Below, piece by piece: positions 37,001 to 50,924 of a stretch of DNA of 64,000 bases (position 1 is its first letter; every line of letters begins with the position of its first letter). Origin of the DNA: Cardinalis cardinalis (taxonomy: Eukaryota > Chordata > Aves > Passeriformes > Cardinalidae); NCBI GenBank assembly GCA_014549065.1, contig JACDOX010000003.1, forward strand, positions 12,992,462 through 13,056,461, in the 5' to 3' direction. Both the position numbers and the translations under genes were made by a program. Under the pieces are notes generated by a model, which saw only the letters and a program-made list of their open reading frames with translations, was not told where the DNA came from and ran no database searches.

Positions 37001-40000
37001 GGCTAGGGATGGAAGAGGAGCCAAGTGAAAGCAAAGGTAATAGGACAATTCCACAGGGATATATTTTATCTCATCTCCCTCACACACCTACTGCTCGCAC
37101 AAGACTGACAGACTCCAGCGCTCCCGCTGCATCAGTAACACCTCATCCTCTTGGACTGCTTCTTGGCAGTCAGCTTTAAGGTACTGCCTGAAGCAGCTCA
37201 CTGCTGGTTTTCCTGGCTACAGAAAGGAGACAGTAGCAAAGAAAGAAATGGNGCAGAGAACTTCTCAGCTGCAGAAATAAAGTGCAGGTTTTCTGAGTCC
37301 TGCCCAATGCACTGACTACAAAGCCTCATCTCCTGCTATTTGGTGAGGTCTGTTGCCTCCNCAAAGGGACTGTGTGCCACATGCAGCAGCAACAGGAGAC
37401 CATGGAGCAGGGAGGAAAAGTGTCTAGAAGGGAGCTGAGGTGTCTTTCTCTAAATATGTATTAGTTTGTTGGTTTCAATACCAGAATCAGTGATTAGGAG
37501 TTTGTTAATTGGCAACAAATTAAATCAATTGAAGTTCTCCTGGCTCAAAACTGTTTGTGGCTCACAACAAGGGAAAATCGATTCAACACAAAAATTTGGA
37601 AATAAAGTAGTACAGTCACAGTGATCTGGCAACAGATCTGAGGGTGAAGATATAGAAAACAGCAAATTACAAGTTGTGCAGCAATTGCTAATATAGGGCA
37701 TAAGTACTACAAGGGTCTTTTAAGCCAGAAGAAGGAGTGATAATAACATTTTATCCTGGCTTTTGTTAACAGCAGTTTAAAAACTGGAATGCTAGTTAAA
37801 GAAGTTCAAAGAGAGAAGTGATTAACAGGAATACATCTTCAGGAGATAGGTGTTTACATGCTTNGCTTATGAGAAAGCAGCCAAGCAAAGAAAAGACAGA
37901 GGATCCTTTCAAGGGACCTGGGTGGAATCCCAAAGAGCATTATATAGACTGTAAGCATGGAAAGAAGAAAAAGAAAATTCATGATAACTATAAAAAATTC
38001 TGACAGCCCCAGTGGACCAAAGTCCTAGAGAGGCTGGCTTCCTACATGTTATCAGAAGAAAGTTGTATTCAACATTCAGAAAAAATTTAGAAATAGAAGA
38101 GCCCCACCACTTGCCTGTGCAATCCCAAGCAAAAAAAAAAAATGAAGGATGGCATATTTTTTAGCTCTCAAAGCAGGTCATATTCAGAAAGAATAATTCA
38201 CAACCCACACATAAGTCAATGGCCATTATGTTTGCTCAGACAAGACCTGAATTTGATTAAATGCCTATGAGCATGCAGACTATATATATAAAAAATATAG
38301 TTTGCAATGAGACTATTTATATCAAAGTTAATTTCAATTGCTTTTCTGAGATCTCACATTTGGTTAAAAATACATAGTCCCCAAAGGACTCTGACAGTCA
38401 GAATGCAATATTCTAAGAAATATTTTTATTTTTATGTGTTCTTTTTTAAAGATTAGCAAAGAGGCTGNTTAAAACCTTCACAGAAACATGCAGCTGAAAA
38501 AAAGAACCTGAGCATTTTCTGATTCCAGAAGCAACACAGCCATATCTTGTGGTGTCTGATGTCTCAGAGTGAGTGGACTTGAGCAGGGTGGTAAACACTT
38601 AAGAATGACTGAAGTTCAAAAACAAACAAAAAAAGCCTTGAGCTCACTCTTGTAGTAAATGGGAAAAAAGTGAGGGAAAGCTTGGGAAAAATCAGCATAA
38701 TAGTGGGCTTATTGTTGAATCTGAAAGCTTCATTTTCCAACGGTGTCCCTTTTCTGGGAAGTGGCACAACCACCCTGAAAGCACTTTCTATAGAGATGAT
38801 AAATCTGTGGTGGAGATTTATGCACATTCAGATTAAGTCAGGANATCAGTAATGAAAAGGATAATTAAATAGAGAGACAAAAACCTAGAAGAAAAATTAC
38901 CAAAAGTTCCCAAAACAAACACAGCTAACAATACACCATATATATCAGGTCCTGGGATTCTGACTCTGACTNTGGCATCCATTCTTGCTTGAGCAACACA
39001 CAGGGTGAGCAACCCCATCCTCTTCCTCACTGTGTTTCCCAGGACTCTAGAGAAGGGCAGTCTGCAAAGCAGCAGATTCAGTGTGAACAAGATGAGGCTT
39101 GGTATCTTTGGTCCTCTCTTTGTTTCTTTTGCACAAGCTCTTAATTCATCAGTAGGTGGAAAAGCATAGGAAGAAAGAAATATTCTATACTTATTTACAG
39201 AACTGTTTGAGGCCACACCACTCCTGGCCCTGAGGGAGCATCCAAAAAGGAGGGGAAAGATACAGGGACAACTCTCAGTGACATCAGTCAATCTCAAAAA
39301 AANTCCAAACAAACAAAACAGTGGTTGGTTGGAAGAGTTCCTGATAATGGCTTGCAGTTCCAGGATATTGAAGCTGGGTTAATGCTNATCTTTTTGAGGA
39401 GTCCCACCATGCATTCAGAGTGCTGGTATGCANTCAGCACTAAAGAGACCTCCAAAGAGGTACCTCTGGCAGCAGCTGGGGTAGAGTCCTGCTCTCTGGT
39501 TGAACTGGACCCTGGGCTACAGAGGCTGCTCTCTCACTGTTTAGCTTCAGGCATCCAGCTTGAGTGCCTAAGGCAGCAGCCTCAGGCCTGGGCTGTCAGG
39601 NGAGCTGTAGGTGTCCCCCTGACCCTGCAGGAGCCTTCAGCCCCANGATCACTAGACTGAGGTGCCTGCAGTTAAACTGTGAAAATCCCCAGTGCAGTGA
39701 TGACTTTGTCACAGCGTTGTTCGTGTTACTTTCCTGCAGCACCTGCCTGTAAAGAAAACTGCCCTCAGTAACCCAGAGGCACTGTGCCACTGTCTGATCT
39801 AGCAGCTTTATATTCCAAAAGGGCTTGGGCCACCCCAAAACTTCAGCAACAAAAGAACAGGGAACTTCCACTAGCTGGTAGCACTAGCAGATTGCTGTNC
39901 TCTGTCTGGACTAGAGAGCTTTTGAACATTACAGTCTCCATTTTACAACCAACAGCCCGGTCTTTCTAGGCACAAGTAAATGAGGGTCTGCGAGAGCTGC

Positions 40001-41597
40001 TTTTGACAGAGAGGTCACTTCTTCCCTTTTGACTTTCAAGGATGTACAGCCAACTCAGAGTGTTGATGTTAAAGCAAACACACTGACTGAACAAAATTTA
40101 GCAAAAAAGCCCTTCTCTTTTTTATGACTGTAACTCTAAAACGTGAAAACTTAGTACTGAGTCATAGTCCAGTGTGCAAACTTTTCCAGCTTTAAAGATA
40201 TGGTGTACAAATGCTGCAACTATGTGACAATCTTTAGTTTGTGCACTATGACTTTTAAATTAATTAATTAACTTTCTAAATGTTGTTCCACTTCTCTAAA
40301 GTGGATTCAGTCCTAGTGTCTCATTAATCTCATGTGGGAACTAAAGACAGATGAAAAAATTGACATGTAAAGGACATGGATCTGCTTCCAAGTTTTGCAN
40401 TGCAAGATGATCTGTAGTAGAAACTATTTACAATCCTTTCCCTCACACCACTGGACAAAAAAAAAAGCTCCATAAAAAGTGTANCAATTCCAATTTCTGC
40501 TTCAGANTTCTGTTCTAGGCAGTGTGCAAAATGCTACTTCCAGCCCCTGCCCTACTCTCATTGCTGCTATGAAGAATAATNTACAACAGTTTGAACCTTT
40601 TCCCATGGGGCTGGATGAGTTTATAGATGACAATTTACTTTCTGCTATTAATATGCCAGGTTCAATTTAAACAAAAATCTCCATGCAAAAAACACCATGT
40701 CATTTACTAATACAAAGCTAGACAATCTCCCTTAAACACCAAATCTGATAACCAAGTATTCCACTGCCATTTGGAGATATATGGGAGTTTAACTACATTT
40801 ACATTGGTGTAAAGAATAAATGCATGTAACAGGCAGCCATGCAAAGTAGGGACCACATTCCAGGACTGGCTTTGCATGTGGACATTACTCTGGTCTCCTN
40901 CACAACAAAAAGTCATCTGCACAAGATAATCCTAGCTGGAAGGAAAAAGCGAGCAAAAGTATTGAGTGCTTTGAAGTGTGGTTTCAAGATCAACGTGAAA
41001 CTTATCTGGGAAGTAATGTAAATAACAAAAGTGGCACATTTAAGTTATGATTTAACTACTAACTCGGGGAGATTATGGTTGATACAATGACGTGTCTGAT
41101 AGTACTTGAAAGAAGGGACGATCAACAGGCAAAAACATATAATCAAGTTGGGAAAAAAAATAATAAATGTAAGTAGTATAGCTTTAGTGTTGTTACATAG
41201 CATACAGGGAATTAAAGGACAGTACTAAAACATATTAATTACAGAAGAAACTAAAAGGTANCAAATCCCCAAGGTCTGATCAATCAGCAGAGTGCTTTAG
41301 AAGTCCAGTGATCATAACAAAATATGTGAGCAACATCATTCAGAAATTACCAAGGTAACTTAAGGTTTAATATGGAATAATGCCAAGCATAGATTTGGTT
41401 TATCTCAGAAAAGACTGAGGGAAAGCTCCACAANGTAGAATCCAAATTCCTCAAAAGCAAAAGGAAAGTGTCCCCAGGGCTCTGCACCAGAAAAGCAGCA
41501 CCTGTTTAACAAGGAGAGAGTCCCAGCTCAGAAAGTNCCTCACCCATGGCTGCACAGGAAAGCAGCCATGAACATGGCCCTCCACCACGAAACTTAC
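34077..41597. other. Noncoding sequence, upstream or intergenic
   Basis: No recognised gene. An A/C-rich low-complexity strip at 34276-34338 ends in a run of C. A minus-strand open frame of 159 codons (38833-39312) and a plus-strand one of 111 codons (39325-39660) show no domain I know and could be chance. Short TA runs lie near 38281. Confidence 0.5.
34276..34338. repeat. A/C-rich low-complexity strip
   Basis: One strand carries almost only A and C, with AAACC-type units passing into a run of seven C and a CTCCCC tail. It is strand-asymmetric simple sequence with no evident origin. Confidence 0.75.
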
Positions 41598-41622
41598 CTT
41601 ATAGTGGCTGTTGAAAGTTACC
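41598..41622 (-). other. Possible 25-nt microexon (low confidence)
   Basis: On the minus strand a run of 14 T ends in AG at 41624/41623. A 25-base segment follows, starting GGTAACTTTC and ending ACTATAAG, then a consensus donor GTAAGT. The arrangement is that of a microexon. Joined in phase 0 to the candidate exon at 43993-44094 it would add about seven codons and then a TAA stop, which would make it a terminal coding exon; that linkage is inference. A T run followed by AG can arise by chance in AT-rich DNA, so this could be nothing. Confidence 0.15.
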
Positions 41623-43992
41623 CTAAAAAAAAAAAAAATCTGCTTAAAACAACACTGACTAAAAACAAGAACAAAACCCATCTACGTGGAGTTACTTGAT
41701 TTAATGCACAAATACAGCCTGCTATTCTTAAAGTCCAGAAAGAACTGCTCATGGACTAAGAGAAAAGAAAGAGAACATTAAAAAACCTAGAAGACAAAAC
41801 TGAAAAACGTAGCTATATAGAGATTCAGTATAAAAACCCTCCAACTTTGGGGTCATCCTTTGTACAAGTGTCTTACTTCACGTCACAGAATTAAGCAATA
41901 CTTCTGTAGTCATGGTGCCCAAATCATCTACAATGTAATGAACATGTACCATTTGTGACCCAGTTTCTTACACAAGAATATAACCCATTATTAATTATAA
42001 TCATTAGGTTGACTTAGTATTTTTTTGAGAAAGATGACATTATTCTATGCCAGAGTACTTCTCCCTGAAGAATACATAAGGAGTTAACTCACACATAGAT
42101 GGATATTGTTACTTATCAGCACTTCACTGCCATTACCATGGCAGCAAGGCAAAGACCATTTTGTTCTGCCCCATTCTTCCCTCAGAACTGACAGTTCGCT
42201 TCCAAATACAGAATCTTTACAGAAACTAATGTCTGAGGCCAGATTTTGCATTGTGTCCTGAAAGCTTAATCTGATATGAAGTTTAATGAAAACGTGGAAC
42301 AAAAGGCTGTCTTTTCGTAAGCCTAACTGAACATTAGGAGGCTGATTGTGCTGTTNGCAGTACAACGTGCATAAAAAAAAGCAAACAAAACTCGGATCAA
42401 GCGTTTTCTGGGTAAAACATGCCCCAAAAACTCTCTGCATCTTCTTTTGCTGCTCACAGACAAGTNCAGGGATCAGCATGCTGCTTCTGCCCACAGGACA
42501 CCTATGATTGCCAAGAAGGAACACGTACAGTGAAATTACAATGGGTTCATCAGAAACGTGTGGAAAACAGTGAGTGGAGAGCTCCAAAGGAGTAGTCAAG
42601 AAAATGTAACATGCCAGCCATCATTACACTTCACATCTGCATATCCAGTACATTATCAATATTAATAGGACAACTGGTGCATGAGGAGGCTCTGGGGCAT
42701 CAGAATTGCATTTTCTGATTTATTCTGACACTTTAGAACTTGTCTAAAGAATAAAAGACAAAGGGAAAGAATGCCACAGACAAATAACCTAAGGAATGTG
42801 ATCACTTCCTAGCTGGTTCAGGCTCTTTATCTGACTCCATAAAGGTCTAAATATTAAGAAGTCATTGCGACATTAAAAAATTCCTCCACCAAACCCCTTC
42901 CCCAAAGCTTCATGGATGAACTACTCATAGGAGCTCTCCCGCCATTGCTGAGTAGAAACAATTTGGATGAAATGTAGAAGGCAGGAGAGCAAGGCTTAAT
43001 GAAACAGAACTCTGACACAAACAAGCACAACAAATGGAAGGACAGGTTGAGAAGACTGAGAGATGCAGGGGAAGCAGAAGGCAGCAAGTCTTGCTCTTCT
43101 GAACAGGAGGTTCAGAGTGTGTGAGCGTGAACATCATGAAAGATCCAGATGGTCTTCNCCACTCAACACTGTAGTTTGCTCATGTAGGTCCTGGGAGACA
43201 GTTACCTGAACAACCTGTTCTCTCTTGTAAAACTTGTCATGTAATCCAAGTTTATCCTGTTGAGCTGACCACAAAATTACAAACTGCTTAGCTGTTTCCC
43301 CTCCCCTTATGTCACAAACACTGTANAAGCTGTGTTTTGTCTACAGCAAAGTGAGAGTTAATACCTGCACAGGACCAGAGGCAGACAAAAAGAAATCAAG
43401 AAAGGGGATAGAGTGAAGCTGCAGGCTGCAACAGTTATGCTATTTGATTTCCAGCTTTTATTTAAAGCTTTGAAGTAGAACAGGTTTTTTTCATGTAAAA
43501 AAAGCTGTTTTTCAGTCTGCATCAGTGTTTACAGTTGCAAAAATTACTCCACTTGAACTCCAAACTGGATATTCAACATTGAAAAAAGTAGCGGAAAATT
43601 TATGTGCNGATCCCCATGATTCCCCCAGCTCCTGTGCCACATCCAACACTTGTTAGCTGCAGCAGTATTAAATCTTACAGTTACAGGTGACATTGCTTTG
43701 CAGGCATGGTTCAAAAACTTTACCTTCATCCCTACAATGAATGGTACAGCTTCACAGTGGAAAATTCTGAATTAACTACAGAAAAATAATATGTATAATT
43801 TCTGTGAACTTCAGTTATTGAAAAGATCTTCAAGAGCCACAAAAGAGAATATCCCATGTGAACAAATAAATGCTGAAGCTGCTGAGCTGGTTTCATACCA
43901 CTCTCCTCTCTCCTACACCTCATTAAATTAGACTATAAATACCAAGGAGAAGTGCAAATAACTTCCTGAATGGAAATTAAGTTTGCACCTAC
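41623..43992. other. Noncoding sequence
   Basis: No recognised gene. A minus-strand open frame of 171 codons (42084-42599) is the longest outside the CpG island. It begins with a non-ATG codon (TTG), has no recognisable domain and a composition rich in Ser, Leu and Cys. Its length is near the upper limit expected by chance for this amount of sequence. Confidence 0.45.
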
Positions 43993-44094
43993 CTGAGGAA
44001 GCTTGGCAATTTTGCCAATCAAATCCACATAATTTATCCTTTTGTTAAAACCAGAAAGTTGAAGGACAGGAGGCATGTCTAACAAGAGCTTTCA
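43993..44094 (-). CDS. Candidate internal coding exon of an unidentified gene
   Basis: On the minus strand a strong donor (CCTCAG|GTAGGT) ends the segment at 43993. Upstream of it one frame is open back to a TGA at 44094-44092. The frame ends NKRINYVDLIGKIAKLPQ, a mix of charged, aliphatic and Gly/Pro residues typical of a folded protein. Codon phase at the donor is 0. Two acceptors are possible: after GTTAG (exon from 44078, 86 nt, giving an ATG codon two bases in) and after GAAAG (exon from 44089). Both have weak pyrimidine tracts. I do not recognise the protein. If real, the exon belongs to a minus-strand gene, or to an upstream exon of the CpG-island gene, about 10 kb away. Chance is a fair alternative for about 30 codons. 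Confidence 0.25.
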
Positions 44095-45811
44095 AAATTA
44101 TGGGTAATGTACACACACAACAGGGGGAGAATGTCANTGTTATTTTCTATAGATCTTTCTATATATCTTCCTATAGATCTTGCTTCTGTAATTAAAGGGC
44201 TCACCCTCGCTACCTATGAGATCACCAGGACTGGAGATTTGATAGCCCTTATATCAGTATCAAAATTCCCAGTGTTTTATNTTCTCCATGAGAACTAATG
44301 AAGAGGACCTCAACAAATAGTCGCTGTGCATTTGTATTTCTGTAACAGCTGTAAATTAAGAGTTGCAAACTTGACTACGTGCAATATCAAACCTTAAGTC
44401 CCAGAAGTACTGAGCTGTAATAAAACAGGCTGGAAAGCAGTTGTTAATTTAAACTAAATTATATAAAGGAACAGCTGCATTTCCAAGAATAAAGCCCCAA
44501 ACAACAAAAAGCAATGAAGAAAAGACAAGCCTACACATATTTCTTCTAAAATGGCTCTCCAAAGGGAGAAAATTTCAGATTTACAATAAAATCTAATGTG
44601 GGACTTCAAGGTACAGTAAAATGCAGTTCTAATACTTGTTCCAGAGGTACCAAAAAATGGCTACAAACCCCTTAGCAAAGAGTTGTGATTAAAAAAGACC
44701 AAAAGCTACACAGTGGCCAAGTGAGATGAAATGCTGGCAGTTAGCCAAGTATGGGTTCAGGATGATATAATTTGTCATGCTCAGCATTAATTGCTATTAC
44801 AAAGCTGCTCTGGGATCAAAATCCTGATNATAATCCATCAAACCAGTAACTACACTGAGTTGAATGGCTGAGCAATTGTGATGACACAGCTGGCTGCAAG
44901 GATGTTGTTAGAAATTAATAAGTGAAGCTCCTATTAGCATGTAGAAAGCTTTAGAGAAACGGAAAAGCAGCATGGTAATTGCTAATACCCACAACACAGG
45001 AATGATATNAAAAGTTTTATTTAAAAAAACCCAGGTCATGTCATGCTGATTTTTGAAGGAGAAAAACTTATGCCTGCTGCTCACAATCTCACAATTTAAA
45101 CAAAAAGTGTGTTTATACATCTCTTCACCTGGTATAAGCAGAAAAACTTTGTCCTCTTCTGAGTCAGCTACAGTCACAGGCTATATTCAGGGAGCACCAG
45201 GAGAAANAATCAGACAGCGAATGATGCACACCAACTGGAACCAGCTTTCCCAAGCTGGCAATAGGAACAGCACTGTCACACAAAACTGATTTTGCTTGGG
45301 CCACTGTTGGCACTCTGCCTCTATCTTGCCTGCTGGACAGGGTGTGAGACCTACATGGACTGTCCATGCCAAAACCAATTGGGCATTTCTNCCTCCATGA
45401 AAGCAGAACTCAAGGACACTCAGCAATTCTGACCAAACACTGCTTAGCTTGCTCTGGTAAGTCACCTCCAAAAAGTCTTCAGTGTGACTGGAATCCAGCA
45501 ACTCCCCACTTTGGTTTGTGCTTCCTATTGCCTTTGACCTTTCATCTCCCATCTGTGGGATTCTCCCCTGTAGTGTATTNTTTTCATCTAAATATAGCAG
45601 CTCTTCAGTCTTTTTGTCTCTCTGCGACAACCTTGGCTTCCTTTAATGGATCCTGCATGAAATTAGACCTAGTTTGCATTCTAATCAACTTTGGTGACTT
45701 ATGCTTTTAATTAATCCTTAATATTCCTCCAGTCTCCATGGATGGTGCATTATAAAACCCANTTATATGTGACATTGTGGTTTCAACTTCAGGAGAAAAA
45801 TGTCTGACAAA

Positions 45812-45845
45812 TAGTGTATATATGTATATATATAAGAAATATATG
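45812..45845. repeat. TA-rich low-complexity patch
   Basis: Irregular TATATG/TATATA units, a short decayed microsatellite. Confidence 0.75.
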
Positions 45846-47826
45846 CAATTTATCATAAAACGTTATGATTTTATTCGCTCCAGCTGGAGTATCAGACAAG
45901 TTAATATGTTTTTCCAATTCAAAAAGTTCCATNTGATTTAGTATTCCACAAGGAACAAGGGTCCAACAAGGCCCCTACTTGGATACAACCTCTATGGGAT
46001 TCTCAACATATTGTAACTTGCTGGATCTGAGCAACCCCTCTCCAAAACCACAGCAGGCCTCCGACTGCCTTGCACGCAAAGATTTAACAGGTTAATTGAC
46101 CAAATCATGCTCACTTCAATAGCTCCTTTGTGTTCAAAATTTGACCCACAGAAGAGCTCTGAAAGTTTAGAGCACAACATAAGTGGTGAGTATTACTGGG
46201 TCACGTTTTGAGGTTCAGAAACAGTTGTTACTTCATGTTTATTCAGCTTCTGTTAAAGTAGAGCACTGAATCAAAAACCAAGGAAGGACCTCCAAATTTT
46301 ACCCATTATTAATCATTTGATGTTATCAATTCAATGTTCTCTGACATCTTTNACTCTTGCCTGAGTATCACTCCAGATAAAAGATATTTAACTGTCACTT
46401 ATAAAGTGTGATTTATTGCTAGCCAGCCTGCTCATCTGATAGTTGAATGAACCAAGAAGTTTCTGTGAGGGTTCTTGAAATAATCTTTCACTTCAGTTAT
46501 ATTCATTGGCAGTNTCTGACTGTATTAAACAATAATTAGAATAATCACTCCAGAAATGACATCTGGAAAAATGCATGTCCTAAGAATATTTATAAACAAG
46601 CAACTTCTTTTAAGACATCAAGATCTTNTCCCGTCACATCAGACATAAAGATTGGCATTAAGTATAATGTACAAGTGGTTCAGAGCACTGAGAGTTTTCT
46701 CCATACCCATAAGATTAGTTCTTTTAGCATTTCACATCTCCTACTAAGTATGTTTTATTAAAATATTTATTCCCATTTTTTTATTTGGAATAGAAGAGTT
46801 AAAAGATAAGCTGGGAAGTAAAATTCTGAACCAATCATCTAAANCACCTGGTTCCAGGAAAATAATACAGGAAAAATAAGGGGCCCACTGCCACTAAGAT
46901 CTCATCTCCTGTTCCCTGCCAGCTCCTCAGTTTGCAAGGATTAAAAGGATATTTGCCAGTGNTGTTGTTTTCAGATATTATTTGTTTGGTAAAGTAAACA
47001 ATGCTCATTTCTCCATTTTAAAGACAAGGAGGCACACCTCCTGTCAGCTGAGGGAGTGACATTTCAGCCAGGAAAGATAACTTGAACTTGCTAACACCAG
47101 GCACAGGGGCNTATCACAAATCTGACCTCAGTGTCTCATTTCTCAGTCACAGTCAGTAATTGACGGTTAAGAAAGAGTGTGACAAGAATGAAAATGGGCA
47201 GTGTGNCTTCTCCACTAAAGGCTCCCAGTTCCCAGGACTGTGCAGCTTGGGCACCTTCCTTCTGGCATGGTGGAAATTATCAGGATGAAGATCTTAATCG
47301 TTCAGGCTTTGAACAAGGGACATGGTGAACAGCACCTGTGTCATTTATATGGATGACAACACCTAAAATCCAAATAGTTGCCTGGATCAAGGCCAGGCTC
47401 CTCAGCCCCTTGCAGAACTGAAACATTAAAGTCTAAGGGACCATGGGAGATGCAGGATAATTTCTTAATCCTGGCTGATTTTATTCTGAGGCTGCCAGAG
47501 TTTGAAAGAAGGCAAGCCTAAACTCTGTTATGATCTCAGTGATTACTCAAAGGTATTTTCTGGATGGGCACTTCTGCCACCAAAAACACTGGGCCAGACT
47601 GGAGATCTTTTTCCTTCCACTTCTGCAAGCTTCCAAAGAACTTTAACAAGTTATGCTAGCATTAGAATATTTCAGCCTAAGGTAAAGGAAGCACATAAAG
47701 AAAACTTGCAGTTCAATCCTAGGAAAGGAAACAACCCAGCTTCAAGATTTAATCCCTTTAAAGGCAACTGACTTTATTGGGGGACAATTTTATCCCCAAC
47801 TCCTAAACACGTTTTAATTACGGAAT

Positions 47827-47847
47827 AATTATTTATTATAAATAATT
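47827..47847. repeat. AT-only 9-bp palindrome
   Basis: AATTATTTA and TAAATAATT are separated by three bases and form a perfect short inverted repeat inside a longer AT stretch that also repeats GAATAATTATTT at 47823 and near 47851. Confidence 0.8.
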
Positions 47848-50800
47848 ACTGAATAATTATTTCTTATGTTTTTTTCTTAGTCAAGAGACCAAAAGAAGTC
47901 TGGAATTCAGAAATTCTTGCAAACAAGAAGATGCATGTTCCCAAAACCACCAGTAAAAAAACCCAGAAAAATATTGTCAGAAGTGAAAGATAAATAAAGG
48001 TGAATTACACTNTTCTGTATCAACTGAAAATTTGTACTTACAAAATTAAACAAAAAAAATTATTACTATTACATATAGTCACAGGTAACAGTCAAATGTA
48101 GAAAGCTTGGGGTTTGCTCATATGCAGGGAAGAAATAGTTCATAATAATTTGCAATACATACAAAAAATATACAAATCAGAAATCCAAATTCTGTAAATC
48201 AAATACAGAGCTGCTCTCAGCAGCAAGTTACCCAAAGATTTCAATGAAAGCAACTTATATCAATATACAGCTCTCTCCATTCCCAAAATTCTTGTTCTGA
48301 AAGTCTTTTCACTGGCTTTAACAAAATCCGGCACTTCTGCCATTTGCACAAAACCATTTCCTGTTTGCTCTGTAGGAACTGCAGCAAGGAGCCATGTAAG
48401 TGCCAGTCAGCTCTCCTATCTGAAACACTGGGGAAATATATTAAAATAACTCAGCACAGTCTAGACGGGCTCAGCACTGTCTGCCTTAAAAATTGTGGTT
48501 CAGGCATATCCAAATGCCTGAGTTTGTTTTCAAACAGTAATATCATTCAGAAATAATTTGCTTACCTTTGATTTTTTTGAATGTTTGCTGTTCAGTCAAA
48601 CGTTCCCATGATGAATAAATTTTTTACTAGTTTTGAAAAACCAGAAGCAACATTTTACCTGATCACAGCTGCCAAGGAGCTGAAACTTGAAAAAAAATAT
48701 AGTGCAAAAATCATAATAAAATTTTGAGAGTGAACAAAACTGAACTGAATAGGGGAAGGTGTGATGTGTCCCTAAGTTAAACATTAAAATAATAAAATAG
48801 AAAAGACAAAGAATAAAAAGAAAAATTAGAAAGCCAAAAGCTTTATGGACTTGTTATTACTTGCACATTAATAATATTAAGAATCAGCTTTATGTGAGAA
48901 CAAAAAGTGGGAAAAATCTTGCCTTTACTGTAGACTTAAAAATTAAGTTATGTGAAAATAGATGGGATGCAGAAGAGAATGCCAGAACAGACTTAGCCCA
49001 TCCTGGCAGGTGTGTGTTCAACACTGCTGANTAAAGCTCCTCAGCCTCCTTCAAAACTCCAGCATTTCAAAGCCTGTATAATCAAAAAATATTTCCTCTT
49101 ATCAAACTTCTGTTTTTCTTGTTGTGTATTAATTTCCCGTGCCTAGTGGAAGAACAACTTATCACTGTTCTTCTTAGAACTATTTCTGTATTTCCATTTT
49201 TATCTTCATTTTGCTTTTCCTTTTTTGGACTAAGAAGTCCCTTTCCTCACTTTATCTCATTAGCTGTATTTTCTTAGCTTTCACACTATCCCAACCTCCC
49301 TAGGCTCGGGTTCTTTGTACATTTCTTACAGAAACTTGTCACCTACTTTATATATACACCCAAAAAAGTACATATACAAACAACAACAATTAAACCAATG
49401 AAAACCAACCCCACTGCATTTTAAAATATTTATATTAACTTGCCAGTCAACAGTGTCATCACTGCCAAAAGATTCATGACCCCTCACACCAATCCTCCTC
49501 TTTTCCTGAAGTACTTTTTTCAATTGTATTTGGTTGAAGAACTTCACTGATGTCTATTCTGTACTGTACCTTACATTTAAGACAATATACAAAACCCTTG
49601 GATAACATCACTAGTAGTTCNGAATTTTAAACATTTCAAAATCACTGGAAAGTTACATTTCTTTTAAAGGTGATGACATTTGGAAAATTTTTAGTGTTTT
49701 CTTCTCAGAGAGAAGTCTTGTGAGAAGCTCAAAAGTCTGGAGGTGCCAANGAAAGGAAAAGAGATCAAAAGAGTTCCTTTCCCCAGATTCAACAAGTATT
49801 TGTAGTATCTTTGCAGGTGAAGGGGGCAAATTGTATGACTAATTTCACTCCATGTGAGAACAGAACATAGCAATTTTTTTTTAACCTAAAAATATGAAAA
49901 GAAAAGCAGAAAAACTGTAGGGGGAGATTATAAACTGACCTGAGGAGATGGAATCAGCCACGAGGAACTTCTGAAGCTGGTCAAGGAGACTGCAGCAGAG
50001 TAAGAGTTATAAATGGGTCACAGCAAGGTTGTTCCTGTGGGCAAATAAGGGTTACAAAGGCTCCTCAGCACTGTCAATTAGGGAGTGAAGGTGGCATCCA
50101 GCTNCTCCAAACCAGTAACCTGAAAGAACTGCTGTGCAAAGATGAGGATGGATGTGGGATGTCAATTTTAATAAAGACATTGAGAAACTGAAGGAATTAA
50201 GTGGGTTCCAGTCATAGGAAAATATGACAGTGAAGGCAAAAGTAAATTGCTCACAATTGCTCCAAGAAAAATACAGAGTATATGCAAATATGCANTGACA
50301 CAAAGTCTAGAGCTAGGCATTATACCCAGCAATTTGATTAAAAACTAGACACACCTTGTCTGGTAGTAAACTGTAATGGGGATGCAGCATTGCCCCAGAA
50401 TCTCACAATAATGATTTTGACAACTGGATTGAAGNGAGATTGTTCTGTGTGCCTGCAAAGGCCATGATCTGCCAAGACAGGGGCAGATGTCTGTCACAGC
50501 AGAGACGGGCTGGAAGTGTTGGGTAGAAAAGCAATTATGAAAGAGAAACGTGAAAGACATTTGGTGACTGAANAAAGAGGCCTNATAACTTTTTCTACTG
50601 ATCCTAAATTAATAGNTCTGAAGAACCTGTGAAGACCTACCAGGAGTATCAAGAAGAATGCCAGGCTAAACAAAACAGATTTTGCTCGTAAGATAAGCAA
50701 ATATAGGTCTNGGNGTGCTAGTGNAAAACATGACAGAGATCATAACACAGCTGAATAGGCCAAGGAGTCCCAGCAGCAATGAAATGTGGCAGCCACCTGA

Positions 50801-50892
50801 GGAAAACTGAGTATTCAATGTCTCTACAGTGAGAAAATGATTTCAAAGAAGATGGAAAATCTGAATTTTAAACTAGGCTATACAAAGCTAAA

Positions 50893-50924
50893 CTAAAAAA
50901 AAAAAACAAAAACAAAAACCAAAA
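50893..50924. repeat. A-rich low-complexity strip
   Basis: A run of 12 A followed by AAAAAC-type units ends about 17 bases before the LTR start. It could be a decayed poly-A tail of an unrecognised retrotransposon or simple low-complexity DNA. Confidence 0.7.

Noticed and set aside
48541..48650. Minus-strand segment ending in donor CAAAG|GTAAGC with a protein-like frame (SWERLTEQQTFKKIK)
   Set aside because: The only usable acceptor is followed directly by TAA in that frame, so it cannot be a normal internal coding exon.
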